In this document: piece by piece, positions 18,215 to 26,502 of the stretch | Layout of the letters: each line of letters starts with the position of its first letter | How positions within the stretch are numbered: the first letter of the stretch is position 1 | NCBI GenBank assembly: GCA_011959105.1 | Contig: BLLU01000304.1 | Coordinates: 1-51,079 of the forward strand | Source of the DNA: Lachnospiraceae bacterium | Lineage (GTDB): Bacteria; Bacillota; Clostridia; Lachnospirales; Lachnospiraceae | Direction: 5' to 3' | DNA: 51,079 bases | The notes under the pieces: model-generated | What the model was told of the DNA's origin: nothing | What the model saw: the letters and a program-made list of their open reading frames with translations, nothing else | Databases searched by the model: none | Made by a program: the position numbers and the translations under genes

Positions 18215-18259
18215 CCGGAATTCCCGGTGATCTATCCGGAGAAGCGGACAGAGGAAAAG

Positions 18260-18326
18260 TTGTCAACGAAAAAAAAGAAAAGCGATCCATATTTTGACAA
18301 AAAGTATGGACCGCTTTTTGTATACT
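18260..18326 (+). promoter_or_regulatory. Spo0A-type promoter for spoIIE
   Basis: TTGACA (18294-18299) and TATACT (18321-18326) are separated by 21 bases, too long for normal sigma-A use but the same unusual spacing as described for Spo0A-activated spoIIE of Bacillus. Read on the opposite strand the -35 region is TTTTTGTCAAAA, one base from the 0A-box core TGTCGAA, and a second similar box TTGTCAACGAA starts at 18260. The spoIIE ATG is 50 bases downstream of the -10. The Spo0A role is inferred. Confidence 0.6.
18278..18321 (+). terminator. Terminator overlapping the spoIIE promoter
   Basis: AAAAGCGATCCATA (18278-18291) pairs with TATGGACCGCTTTT (18305-18318) with one mismatch, followed by further Ts. 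It would end transcripts from the helical-repeat gene while sharing DNA with the promoter below. Confidence 0.72.
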
Positions 18327-18375
18327 TTTGAATGCCCCATGGGGCGCGAGGAAAGTATAGGGAGCAGGTGATAGG

Positions 18376-19665
18376 ATGTTGACAACGGCAGGCAGGGAGA
18401 AACAGGAACAGCTGAGCATAATGCTGTCAGACTATGGAAGAGGAAGGCTCTTGGCCTATGCGGACAGCTTTCGGGAATTGTCCAGAAGCTATCGGGGGGA
18501 ATCGCCCTGGGAGAGAGCCGGGCAGCGGGAGGGCGCGTCCCGGCAGCAGGTACTGGAGGAGCGCAGGCTCTGGGAAAACAGGCAGGTGCTTTGTGACAAT
18601 CTGGAGGAGATGTCTCAGATTATGGCCAGGCTGGCGGCGGAGGTGTTTCGCTTAACGCCTCTTCCTCTGCGGGAGGAAAAGCTGGTGGCGCGGGCCCTGA
18701 AGCAGGAGGGGATCACCGTGCTGGATCTTTTTTACATTGACCCGCCCGGGCGGGAGGAGGCCCCGGAGGAAGGGGAGGATCCGGAAAATGCAGGGAGTAC
18801 GGCGGGAGCCACTCTGGGACTGCATCTGCACACCCAGCGGATGGTGGGGCATGGCAGTCAGGAGGTGGCGGACATGCTTTCGGTGCTGCTGGGACGGCGG
18901 CTGGTGGTGTCCGTTACCAGCCCCCAGTTCATCGAAGAGAGGGAGGGTACATACCTGTTTGTGGAAGAACCCCGTTTCGTGGTACTGTCCGGCAGTGCCC
19001 GGGCCGTGAAGGAAAATGAGGCGGTCTCCGGGGACAATTATTCCATTATTCAGTCTGACCGGGGCTGGATGACGGTATTGCTCTCTGACGGCATGGGCAG
19101 CGGCCCGGCGGCCGGAGCGGACAGCAGCCAGGTTTTGGATATGATGGAGAAAATGCTGGAGGCGGGATTTGAGACGGATATGGCGATGAGTCTGGTGAAC
19201 AGCGCCCTGCTGGCATCGGAGGATGCGTCAGGCCGGCGCAATATGTCCACACTGGATGTATGCAGTCTGAACCTGTACCAGGGCATGTGTGTCTTTCGCA
19301 AGGTGGGGGCGGCGGCTTCCTTTTTAAAGAGCAACAGTTATGTGGAGCAGATCAGCCTGCCGGGACTGCCTCTGGGCGTTCTGGCGGCAGGGGAGGGGGA
19401 GGAGGCCCGGCGGGCCCTGCAGCAGAGCGTAAGCAGGGAACTTATCGACAATGACTATATCATCATGATGTCCGATGGGGTACTGGATGCGCTGCGGGAG
19501 AGCGGTTATGAGGAGGCCATGGTACATTATCTGGAGGGAATGCGGGAGCAGCATCCGGAGGAGATGGCCAGAAACCTTCTGCAGTTTGTACTGCGCTGCA
19601 GCCAGGGACGTATTATGGACGATATGACCGTGCTGGTGCTGGGTGTGTTTGACAGTCACAGATGA
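18376..19665 (+). CDS. spoIIE: SpoIIE-family PP2C phosphatase, soluble form without membrane domain
   Basis: 429 residues against about 827 in B. subtilis. The C-terminal ~220 residues are the PP2C-type phosphatase: GDNYSII, the metal-binding VLLSDGMGSGPAA, NSALLASEDASGRRNMSTLD, and DYIIMMSDGVLDALRE. The N-terminal ~200 residues resemble the cytosolic regulatory region. The ten-helix membrane region of the Bacillus protein is missing, and no frame upstream encodes it. SpoIIE dephosphorylates SpoIIAA to release sigma-F in the forespore. The position directly before tilS-hpt-ftsH matches Bacillus. GGAGCAGGTGAT lies before the ATG. Confidence 0.85.
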   Translation: MLTTAGREKQEQLSIMLSDYGRGRLLAYADSFRELSRSYRGESPWERAGQREGASRQQVLEERRLWENRQVLCDNLEEMSQIMARLAAEVFRLTPLPLREEKLVARALKQEGITVLDLFYIDPPGREEAPEEGEDPENAGSTAGATLGLHLHTQRMVGHGSQEVADMLSVLLGRRLVVSVTSPQFIEEREGTYLFVEEPRFVVLSGSARAVKENEAVSGDNYSIIQSDRGWMTVLLSDGMGSGPAAGADSSQVLDMMEKMLEAGFETDMAMSLVNSALLASEDASGRRNMSTLDVCSLNLYQGMCVFRKVGAAASFLKSNSYVEQISLPGLPLGVLAAGEGEEARRALQQSVSRELIDNDYIIMMSDGVLDALRESGYEEAMVHYLEGMREQHPEEMARNLLQFVLRCSQGRIMDDMTVLVLGVFDSHR

Positions 19666-19689
19666 AAGGAAATTTAGCCTGGCGGATGA

Positions 19690-19718
19690 TTGACATTTTG
19701 TAGTAAAATGGCTATCAT
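19690..19718 (+). promoter_or_regulatory. Promoter for tilS-hpt-ftsH
   Basis: TTGACA (19690-19695), 17 bases, TATCAT (19713-19718). The expected transcription start is about 19725, which is the A of the tilS ATG, so the message may be leaderless. Confidence 0.7.
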
Positions 19719-19724
19719 AAGAAT

Positions 19725-21194
19725 ATGAATGAGCGATATTATGAACTGGAACAGCGGGTGATGGCGTATTGCAGGGCGCAGGGACTTTTTGCCCCGGGTG
19801 ACGGGGTGGTGCTGGGTGTTTCGGGAGGGGCAGATTCTGTCTGCCTCTTATTTTCGCTGCACAGACTCCGGCGGGAACTGGGGATTCGGCTCTATGTGGT
19901 GCATGTAAACCATGGCATACGGCCCGACGCGGCTCAGGACGGAGCATATGTGGAGGAACTGTGCCGCAGGCTGGAAGTACCTTTCACGCTGGTGGAGGAG
20001 GATGTGCAGGCTCTGGCCCGGAGGCATAGGTGCTCTACCGAGGAGGCGGGACGGCAGGCGCGCTATCAGGCTTTTGACAGAGAGATGGAGCGGCGGCAGG
20101 CCCGGAAGGTGGCTGTGGCCCACAATGCGGGAGACCGGGCGGAGACCATGCTGTTCCATCTGTTCCGGGGAACCGGACTGGCGGGTCTGGGAAGCATCCG
20201 GCCGGTGCGGGGACCGGTGGTGCGGCCGCTGCTGGGACTGGAGCGGAGAGAGATCGAAGCCTATCTGGAGCAGCGGGGGATTTCCTATTGCCGGGACAGC
20301 ACCAATGAGTCGGACGCCTATACCCGCAATCGGATCCGGCGGCATATTCTGCCTTATGCGGAACAGGAAGTCTGCATGGGCGCCACGGCCCATTTATGCC
20401 GTACTGCGGATATTTTCATGGAAATTGAGGATTATATGGAAGAACAGATCAGGCAGGCAGGAAGGCTGTGCCTGGACAGGGAAGGGGCGTTCCGGCTGGT
20501 TATCCGCGGCCCTGCTTTCGGAGATCTGCATCCTGCTCTGCAAAAAGGGCTGCTTCTGTCCGCGCTGAAAGAATTGTCCCCGGCTCACAGGGACATGGGA
20601 GCCGGACAGGTAAGCCAGGTGCTGGAACTGTGGATGCAGCCGGGCAACCGGGAGATCCATCTGCCCCAGGGAATCCGGGCGGCGCGCAGCTATGACTGGA
20701 TTATTCTGGAAAGGCAGCAGGAGGCGGGACCCGGGGCAGCGCAGCCCTTTGCCCTCCAGGTCTCCGTCCCCGGGAATCTGGGCGAGAGCCGGATCTGCGA
20801 AGTGCCCGGGGGCTTTCTGCGCCTGACCCGCTGGGAGAAGGAGGATTTATACAGAAAGAAGATTCTGTCCGTAGATTTCGGTGAAAAAAGTACGAATCTT
20901 TTGGAAAATCGGTATACGAAATGGATGGATTGTGATAAAATGGAAGGACTATTGGAGTGGAGGACCCGCCGGGCCGGGGATTATCTGGAAATCCGCACTC
21001 CCCATGGCCCCGGGCGCAAGACGGTGAAAAGCCTATTTATTGACGGGAAAGTGCCCAGGGAGGAGCGGGACGGCATTCCCCTGCTGGCCCGGGGCAGTCA
21101 TGTGCTGTGGGTGGCGGGTGGCCGGATCTGTGAATCCTGCAGGATCGGCAAAGATACCAGACAGGTCCTCCAGGTGGAATACGAAAGGTTATAG
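19725..21194 (+). CDS. tilS: tRNA(Ile)-lysidine synthetase
   Basis: 489 residues. The N-type ATP pyrophosphatase motif SGGADS is at residues 33-38, followed by HVNHGIRP and the ENHRIR-like YTRNRIRRHILP region; the C-terminal part carries the TilS substrate-binding domain (WRTRRAGDYLEI, KTVKSLFIDGKVPREERDGIPLL). It converts C34 of the AUA-decoding tRNA-Ile(CAU) to lysidine. It lies between spoIIE and hpt as in Bacillus. No Shine-Dalgarno sequence is present before the ATG. Confidence 0.93.
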   Translation: MNERYYELEQRVMAYCRAQGLFAPGDGVVLGVSGGADSVCLLFSLHRLRRELGIRLYVVHVNHGIRPDAAQDGAYVEELCRRLEVPFTLVEEDVQALARRHRCSTEEAGRQARYQAFDREMERRQARKVAVAHNAGDRAETMLFHLFRGTGLAGLGSIRPVRGPVVRPLLGLERREIEAYLEQRGISYCRDSTNESDAYTRNRIRRHILPYAEQEVCMGATAHLCRTADIFMEIEDYMEEQIRQAGRLCLDREGAFRLVIRGPAFGDLHPALQKGLLLSALKELSPAHRDMGAGQVSQVLELWMQPGNREIHLPQGIRAARSYDWIILERQQEAGPGAAQPFALQVSVPGNLGESRICEVPGGFLRLTRWEKEDLYRKKILSVDFGEKSTNLLENRYTKWMDCDKMEGLLEWRTRRAGDYLEIRTPHGPGRKTVKSLFIDGKVPREERDGIPLLARGSHVLWVAGGRICESCRIGKDTRQVLQVEYERL

Positions 21195-21213
21195 AGATAC
21201 GAAAGGAGCAAAT

Positions 21214-21750
21214 ATGGCGGAGCATGTGGAAGTATTGATAACGGAAGAGGACGTGGATGCCAGGATTCAGGCCATAGGCGAGCAGATCAGCCGGGATTAC
21301 CAGGGCCGGCAGGTACATCTGGTATGCGTGCTGAAGGGCGGCAGTTTTTTCATGTGTGAACTGGCCAAGCGCATCAGCGTACCGGTGTCGCTGGACTTTA
21401 TGTCCGTGTCCAGCTATGGCAAAGATACCAAATCCAGCGGCGTGGTCAAGATCGTGAAGGATCTGGACGAATCCCTCAAGGACAAGGATGTGCTGGTGGT
21501 GGAGGATATCGTGGATTCGGGCCGGACATTGAGTTACCTGCTGGAGATGCTGCGGGACCGGGGACCCAGATCCCTGCGTCTCTGTACCCTTCTGGATAAG
21601 CCGGAACGCAGGGTGGTGGACGTGCATGTGGACTACACCGGTTTTCAGATACCGGATGAGTTTGTGGTGGGATACGGCCTGGACTATGACCAGCGTTATC
21701 GGAATCTGCCCTATATTGGGGTGGTAAAGTTTGAAACGGAAATGAATTAG
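21214..21750 (+). CDS. hpt: Hypoxanthine phosphoribosyltransferase
   Basis: 178 residues, standard length. PRPP-binding motif [14 protein letters not shown] lies near residue 92, [15 protein letters not shown] near 35 is the PPi loop region, and [11 protein letters not shown] near the C-terminus is the purine-binding part. It salvages hypoxanthine and guanine to IMP and GMP. I chose the ATG at 21214 because GAAAGGAG is 7 bases upstream; the frame is open further upstream inside tilS but that part is not coding. Conserved tilS-hpt-ftsH operon order. Confidence 0.93.
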   Translation: MAEHVEVLITEEDVDARIQAIGEQISRDYQGRQVHLVCVLKGGSFFMCELAKRISVPVSLDFMSVSSYGKDTKSSGVVKIVKDLDESLKDKDVLVVEDIVDSGRTLSYLLEMLRDRGPRSLRLCTLLDKPERRVVDVHVDYTGFQIPDEFVVGYGLDYDQRYRNLPYIGVVKFETEMN

Positions 21751-21760
21751 GAGGCATCCA

Positions 21761-23572
21761 TTGAAACAACATAGCAGATATTTCAGTTCTTATTTTATAT
21801 TGATTGCGTTTCTGCTGGTCATGCTGGCGGTGATCTCTCTGCTGCGAAGACAGGAAAATGATTACACCCAGGCGCAGTTCGTTCAGGATCTGGACAGCGG
21901 CGTGGTGCGGGAAGTGATCATAATCCCCAACAGGGAAGCTCCCACCGGATATGCCCGGGTGGTGTTCGGGGATGTGGTCCGGGAATTGTATGCCACGGAT
22001 ATCCGGGAAGTGGAGGCCCTCGCCAGGGAGCATGGCTATGAACCTACCGTGGAGGACATTGAACGGGAGAGTCTGTTTCTCACCACCATACTTCCCCTGC
22101 TGATCATTGCGGCCATGTTTATTTTCTTCTTTATGATGATGAACGCCCAGAATGCGGGCGGCGGCAACAGCAAGATGATGAACTTCGGCAGACACCGGGC
22201 CGTGCGGCTCTATGCCGGGGAAAATAAGACGGATTTCGGCATGGTGGCGGGCCTGAAGGAGGAAAAAGAGGAACTGGAGGAAATCGTGGATTTTCTGAGG
22301 TCTCCCGGCAAGTATACCAAACTGGGGGCCAGAATTCCCAAGGGCGTGCTTCTGGAGGGACCTCCCGGAACCGGCAAGACGCTGTTGGCCAAAGCCGTGG
22401 CGGGAGAGGCGGGCGTGCCTTTCTTCAGCATTTCCGGGTCGGACTTTGTGGAGATGTTTGTGGGCGTGGGCGCCAGCCGTGTCAGGGATTTGTTCGCGGA
22501 TGCCAAGAGGAACTCCCCCTGCATCGTTTTTATAGACGAGATTGACGCCGTGGCCCGCAGACGGGGCACGGGTATGGGCGGCGGCCATGACGAGAGAGAA
22601 CAGACTCTGAATCAGCTATTGGTGGAGATGGACGGTTTCGGCGTCAATGAGGGTATTATCGTGATGGCGGCCACCAACCGGGTGGATATACTGGATCCCG
22701 CCATTCTGCGTCCCGGCCGTTTTGACCGCAAGGTGGCGGTGGGCCGTCCTGACGTGCGGGGCCGGGAAGAAATCCTTAAAGTGCATGCCCGCAACAAGGC
22801 ATTGTCCGAGAACGTGGACCTGGAGCGGGTAGCCCAGACCACGGCGGGCTTCTCCGGCGCGGATCTGGAGAACCTGATGAACGAGGCCGCCATCAATGCC
22901 GCCAAGAAGGACAGAGCCTTTGTGCAGCAGGAAGATATTGAGGCCGCTTTTGTAAAGGTGGGGATCGGCGCGGAGAAGAAGAGCCGCATTATCTCCGACA
23001 AGGAGAAAAAGATCACTGCCTACCACGAGGCGGGCCATGCCATTCTGTTTCATGTGCTGCCGGATGTGGGACCGGTGCACACGGTTTCCATTATTCCCAC
23101 GGGCCTGGGAGCGGCGGGCTATACCATGCCCCTTCCGGAAAAGGATGAGATGTTCCTGACAAAGGGTAAGATGATGCAGGACATCATGGTTTCCCTGGGC
23201 GGCCGAATCGCCGAGGAGATCATTTTCAAAGATATTACCACCGGCGCGTCCAGCGACATCAAGAAGGCCACCAAGGAGGCCCGCCGTATGGTGACCCGCT
23301 ACGGCATGTCCGACCAGATCGGTGTGATCTGCTACGACGATGACGACGATGAGGTGTTCATCGGCAGGGATCTGGCCCATGCCAAGAGTCACAGCGAGGC
23401 CATTTCCGGCGAGATTGACCGGGAGGTCAAGTCCATTATCGACCAGTGCTACACCAGGGCAAAAGAACTGATTCTGGAGCATGAGAATGTGCTGCACAGC
23501 TGCGCGGAACTTCTGCTTCAGAAGGAGAAGATCGGCCAGGAGGAGTTTGAGGCTTTGTTCCAGCCGGTGTAA
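21761..23572 (+). CDS. ftsH: ATP-dependent zinc metalloprotease FtsH
   Basis: 603 residues. Two membrane helices (about 8-27 and 107-128) flank a short external domain. The AAA module has Walker A GPPGTGKT near residue 201, Walker [11 protein letters not shown] and the second region of homology [20 protein letters not shown]; the zinc site is HEAGH near residue 421. It degrades membrane and regulatory proteins. The start codon is TTG, chosen because AGGAGG (21749-21754, overlapping the hpt stop) lies 6 bases upstream and the hydrophobic N-terminus follows at once. Confidence 0.95.
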   Translation: MKQHSRYFSSYFILIAFLLVMLAVISLLRRQENDYTQAQFVQDLDSGVVREVIIIPNREAPTGYARVVFGDVVRELYATDIREVEALAREHGYEPTVEDIERESLFLTTILPLLIIAAMFIFFFMMMNAQNAGGGNSKMMNFGRHRAVRLYAGENKTDFGMVAGLKEEKEELEEIVDFLRSPGKYTKLGARIPKGVLLEGPPGTGKTLLAKAVAGEAGVPFFSISGSDFVEMFVGVGASRVRDLFADAKRNSPCIVFIDEIDAVARRRGTGMGGGHDEREQTLNQLLVEMDGFGVNEGIIVMAATNRVDILDPAILRPGRFDRKVAVGRPDVRGREEILKVHARNKALSENVDLERVAQTTAGFSGADLENLMNEAAINAAKKDRAFVQQEDIEAAFVKVGIGAEKKSRIISDKEKKITAYHEAGHAILFHVLPDVGPVHTVSIIPTGLGAAGYTMPLPEKDEMFLTKGKMMQDIMVSLGGRIAEEIIFKDITTGASSDIKKATKEARRMVTRYGMSDQIGVICYDDDDDEVFIGRDLAHAKSHSEAISGEIDREVKSIIDQCYTRAKELILEHENVLHSCAELLLQKEKIGQEEFEALFQPV

Positions 23573-23805
23573 TGGCAAACGGCGTGTTTTCCTATATCTT
23601 CGGGAGTGGTGTAAGGATGGGCAGCCCGGGGCGGGAGCAATATAGAATATTGTAAGAAATGCACAAAAACAGATATGCCATTTTGTAATATTTGTGAAAA
23701 GTGAGGCTATGCAAATCCGGGTGGGCATGGTATTATAATATGCGTAACCCCCCAATACATTATATAGTTTTTTGCTATACCCCATAAGAAAGAAATACCT
23801 TCTCT

Positions 23806-23835
23806 AAAAAGGACAGCTTAGCGGCTGTCTTTTTT
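23806..23835 (+). terminator. Terminator after ftsH
   Basis: AAAAAGGACAGC / GCTGTCTTTTTT, 11-12 pairs counting one G-U, six-base loop TTAGCG. The 390-base gap around it (23573-23963) has no gene: before the hairpin I see only AT-rich DNA with a TATAAT near 23732 lacking a good -35; after it comes the GH13 promoter. Confidence 0.88.
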
Positions 23836-23841
23836 ACTGAT

Positions 23842-23873
23842 TTGCCGAACACTGTAAATAGTACTATAGTACT
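23842..23873 (+). promoter_or_regulatory. Promoter with palindromic operator for the GH13 gene
   Basis: TTGCCG (23842-23847), 17 bases, TATAGT (23865-23870). The perfect 14-bp palindrome AGTACTATAGTACT (23860-23873) covers the -10, a good position for a repressor. The leader would be about 87 bases. The regulator is not in the window. Confidence 0.55.
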
Positions 23874-23963
23874 GGTTGAACCGGGGGATCAAACCCTTGC
23901 GCAGACAACCCTAATCTATTAAAATAAAAGTAATGCACATTATGCAGACCGGGAGGTAAAGGC

Positions 23964-26063
23964 ATGGATATCGACTATATACGGAGAGTGGAACAGACCC
24001 AGATATACATGGCGACTATGCGTCCTGTTTTTAATAAAAGAGGTCTTTTCACCGACACCACCGAGGATTATGTGAGCCCTTCACAGCCGGCCCCTTACGA
24101 CAGGGTGACTATTCGTTTCAGGACCGCAAGGCACAATGTGGACCGGGTGTTTATCGTGTGCGGAGGCCGGCGCCATCTGATGAGCCGGGCTGAGTCGGAT
24201 GGGCTGTTTGATTATTACAGCTATGAACTCCAGCTGGAGAATGAGAAAGTCATATATCATTTCGAGGTGGAGACGGGCAAGATTTCCGGCATCTATGATG
24301 TGAGAGGACTGGCCCGGGATGTGAATGAATACTATGATTTCGTGATCCTGCCCGGCTTTAAGACGCCGGACTGGGCCAAGGGCGCCGTCATGTACCAGAT
24401 CTATGTGGACCGTTTCTGCAATGGGGATCCCTCCAATGACGTGCTCACCGATGAATATACCTATATCGGGGAGCATGTACACCGTGTGGAGGACTGGAAC
24501 CGATATCCGGCCCAGATGGACGTGCGGGAATTCTATGGTGGGGATCTGCAGGGAGTGCTGGATAAAATGGATTATCTCCAGGACCTGGGCGTAGAGGTGA
24601 TTTATTTCAATCCTCTGTTTGTCTCCCCCTCCAACCATAAATATGATATTCAGGACTATGATTATATTGATCCCCATTTCGGACGCATTATCAGCGACCA
24701 GGGAGATCTGCTTTCTCCCGGGGACAAGGACAACAGCCATGCCAGCAGGTATATCGACCGGGTGACCAACAAGGCCAATCTGGAGGCCAGCAACAGCCTC
24801 TTTGTCCGGGTGGTGGAGGAGGCGCACCGCCGGGGCATGAAGGTGATTCTGGACGGCGTGTTCAATCATTGCGGTTCCTTTAACAAGTGGATGGACCGGG
24901 AGCGGATCTATGAATATGCGCCGGGATATGAAAAAGGGGCCCATGTGTCCGGAGACAGTCCCTATAAAGACTATTTTGCTTTCTTCAGCAGCAACTGGCC
25001 GTATAATAAAGACTATGACGGCTGGTGGGGGCATGATACTCTGCCCAAATTGAATTACGAAGGTTCCAAGGCGCTGTTTGACTATGTGCTGCACATCGGC
25101 GCCAAATGGGTGTCTCCCCCTTATAATGTGGATGGATGGCGTCTGGACGTGGCGGCGGACCTGGGGCATTCTCCTGAGTTCAACCATCATTTCTGGCAGG
25201 AGTTCCGCCGGGTGGTCAAGGAGGCCAACCCCAATGCCATCATTTTGGCGGAGCATTACGGCAACACCAGGGAGTGGCTGCAGGGGAATGAATGGGATAC
25301 CGTGATGAATTACGATGCCTTTATGGAGCCGGTCACATGGTTCCTCACAGGCATGGAGAAGCACAGCGATGATTTCCGGGAGGATCTGCTGGGCAATGCG
25401 GACAGTTTCTGGGGAGCCATGAAGCATCACAGTTCCAATCTGGCCATGCCCAGCTGGCAGGTGGCCATGAATGAGTTGTCCAATCACGATCACTCCCGTT
25501 TTTTGACCCGCACCAATCACAAGGTGGGGCGTACCGGCACTCTGGGGCCGGAGGCGGCGGACCAGGGCGTCAACAAGGCGGTGTTCCGGGCTGCGGTGGT
25601 GATGCAGATGACTTGGATGGGCGCTCCCACCATCTATTATGGGGATGAGGCGGGCCTGTGCGGCTTCACCGATCCCGACAATCGGAGAACTTATCCCTGG
25701 GGGCATGAGGATCATGAATTGATTGCCTTCCACAGAGAGATCATACGCATCCATAAGGGCAACCAGGAGTTGAAAACCGGTTCTATCAAATATATTGATG
25801 CCGATTATAACTATCTTGCCTACGGCCGTTTCAGCCGCCGGGAGCAATGTGTGATTCTGGTGAACAACAACCAGCATGAACTGGAGAAGGAAGTGATGGT
25901 CTGGGAGGTGAACATCCCCCGCAGCGGCGTCATGGTGCAGCTGATCCAGACAACCGAGAGGGGTTACAGCCTGGAGCCTGTGGAGTATTCCATTTTTGCC
26001 GGCAAGATTAAGGTATCGCTGCCTGCCTTTTCGGCAATGATTCTGAAATACAGGGGACAGTGA
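23964..26063 (+). CDS. GH13 alpha-glucan hydrolase (neopullulanase/cyclomaltodextrinase-like)
   Basis: 699 residues. An N-terminal ~125-residue beta domain (YDRVTIRFRTARHNVDRVFIVCGGRR) resembles CBM34-type domains of neopullulanases. The barrel begins at GAVMYQIYVDRFCNGD. Conserved regions: VILDGVFNHCG, DGWRLDVAADLGH with the nucleophile Asp near residue 395, IILAEHYGN with the acid Glu near 429, and ELSNHDHSRFL with the third acidic residue near 507. There is no signal peptide, so it should degrade maltodextrins or glycogen-derived fragments inside the cell. GGGAGGTAAAGGC precedes the ATG. Exact specificity is unknown. Confidence 0.88.
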   Translation: MDIDYIRRVEQTQIYMATMRPVFNKRGLFTDTTEDYVSPSQPAPYDRVTIRFRTARHNVDRVFIVCGGRRHLMSRAESDGLFDYYSYELQLENEKVIYHFEVETGKISGIYDVRGLARDVNEYYDFVILPGFKTPDWAKGAVMYQIYVDRFCNGDPSNDVLTDEYTYIGEHVHRVEDWNRYPAQMDVREFYGGDLQGVLDKMDYLQDLGVEVIYFNPLFVSPSNHKYDIQDYDYIDPHFGRIISDQGDLLSPGDKDNSHASRYIDRVTNKANLEASNSLFVRVVEEAHRRGMKVILDGVFNHCGSFNKWMDRERIYEYAPGYEKGAHVSGDSPYKDYFAFFSSNWPYNKDYDGWWGHDTLPKLNYEGSKALFDYVLHIGAKWVSPPYNVDGWRLDVAADLGHSPEFNHHFWQEFRRVVKEANPNAIILAEHYGNTREWLQGNEWDTVMNYDAFMEPVTWFLTGMEKHSDDFREDLLGNADSFWGAMKHHSSNLAMPSWQVAMNELSNHDHSRFLTRTNHKVGRTGTLGPEAADQGVNKAVFRAAVVMQMTWMGAPTIYYGDEAGLCGFTDPDNRRTYPWGHEDHELIAFHREIIRIHKGNQELKTGSIKYIDADYNYLAYGRFSRREQCVILVNNNQHELEKEVMVWEVNIPRSGVMVQLIQTTERGYSLEPVEYSIFAGKIKVSLPAFSAMILKYRGQ

Positions 26064-26138
26064 CAGACGGCGCCTTCTCCGGGGCATTTCCCGGCCGCAT
26101 TATAAAAGCAGCGGCCGGGCATGATAAGTTTTAAAATT

Positions 26139-26182
26139 AAATGCGACAAGAGGTATTAAAGCCTCTGCCGCATTTATTTTTT
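26139..26182 (+). terminator. Terminator after the GH13 gene
   Basis: AAATGCGACAAGAGG (26139-26153) pairs with CCTCTGCCGCATTT (26162-26175) with a bulged A and one mismatch, followed by ATTTTTTA. This is the last feature I would assign to the host chromosome. Confidence 0.75.
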
Positions 26183-26203
26183 ACGGTAGATAATAGTAAA
26201 AGC

Positions 26204-26245
26204 ATAGTGCGGTAGAGCATAAAAACTCTATCGCACTATTTTTTT
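26204..26245 (+). terminator. Second hairpin terminator at the host/phage junction
   Basis: ATAGTGCGGTAGAG (26204-26217) pairs with CTCTATCGCACTAT (26226-26239) with a single G-U, loop CATAAAAA, then seven Ts. It insulates the first phage gene from upstream transcription, or is part of the attachment region. Confidence 0.8.
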
Positions 26246-26274
26246 ATCCAAAAATAGGAAAGGAGCGTGGGGCA

Positions 26275-26475
26275 ATGGCAAGGAAGTACAAAAGGCTAAG
26301 CTATGAGGACAGGAAGAGAATAGAGGCTATGTGTAAGGCTGGCAGCAATGCAGAGGCTATAGCTGATGCGGTAGGCGTACACAGAGGCACTTTATACCGG
26401 GAGCTGCAAAGAGGCGGGGCAGAGAACGGAAAGCGGCAGCAGTACAGCGCAGAACTGGCACAGCAGGCAATATAG
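26275..26475 (+). CDS. Small IS30-like helix-turn-helix protein
   Basis: 66 residues. RLSYEDRKRIEAMCKAGSNAEAIADAVGVHRGTLYREL is a complete HTH of the type at the start of IS30 transposases (HTH_38), but nothing else of a transposase follows. A free-standing DNA-binding protein is likely, perhaps a regulator of the early region. AGGAAAGGAG lies 9 bases before the ATG. First gene of the phage block. Confidence 0.7.
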   Translation: MARKYKRLSYEDRKRIEAMCKAGSNAEAIADAVGVHRGTLYRELQRGGAENGKRQQYSAELAQQAI

Positions 26476-26502
26476 CCAGAGTGGACGAAAGAGAGGGAAA
26501 AC

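Noticed and set aside
24081..26087. A 668-codon minus-strand open frame opposite the GH13 gene
   Set aside because: The forward GH13 has all catalytic motifs; the reverse frame has none and no start signal.
26275..26475. An IS30 insertion sequence
   Set aside because: Only the HTH is encoded; the DDE domain and terminal inverted repeats are absent.
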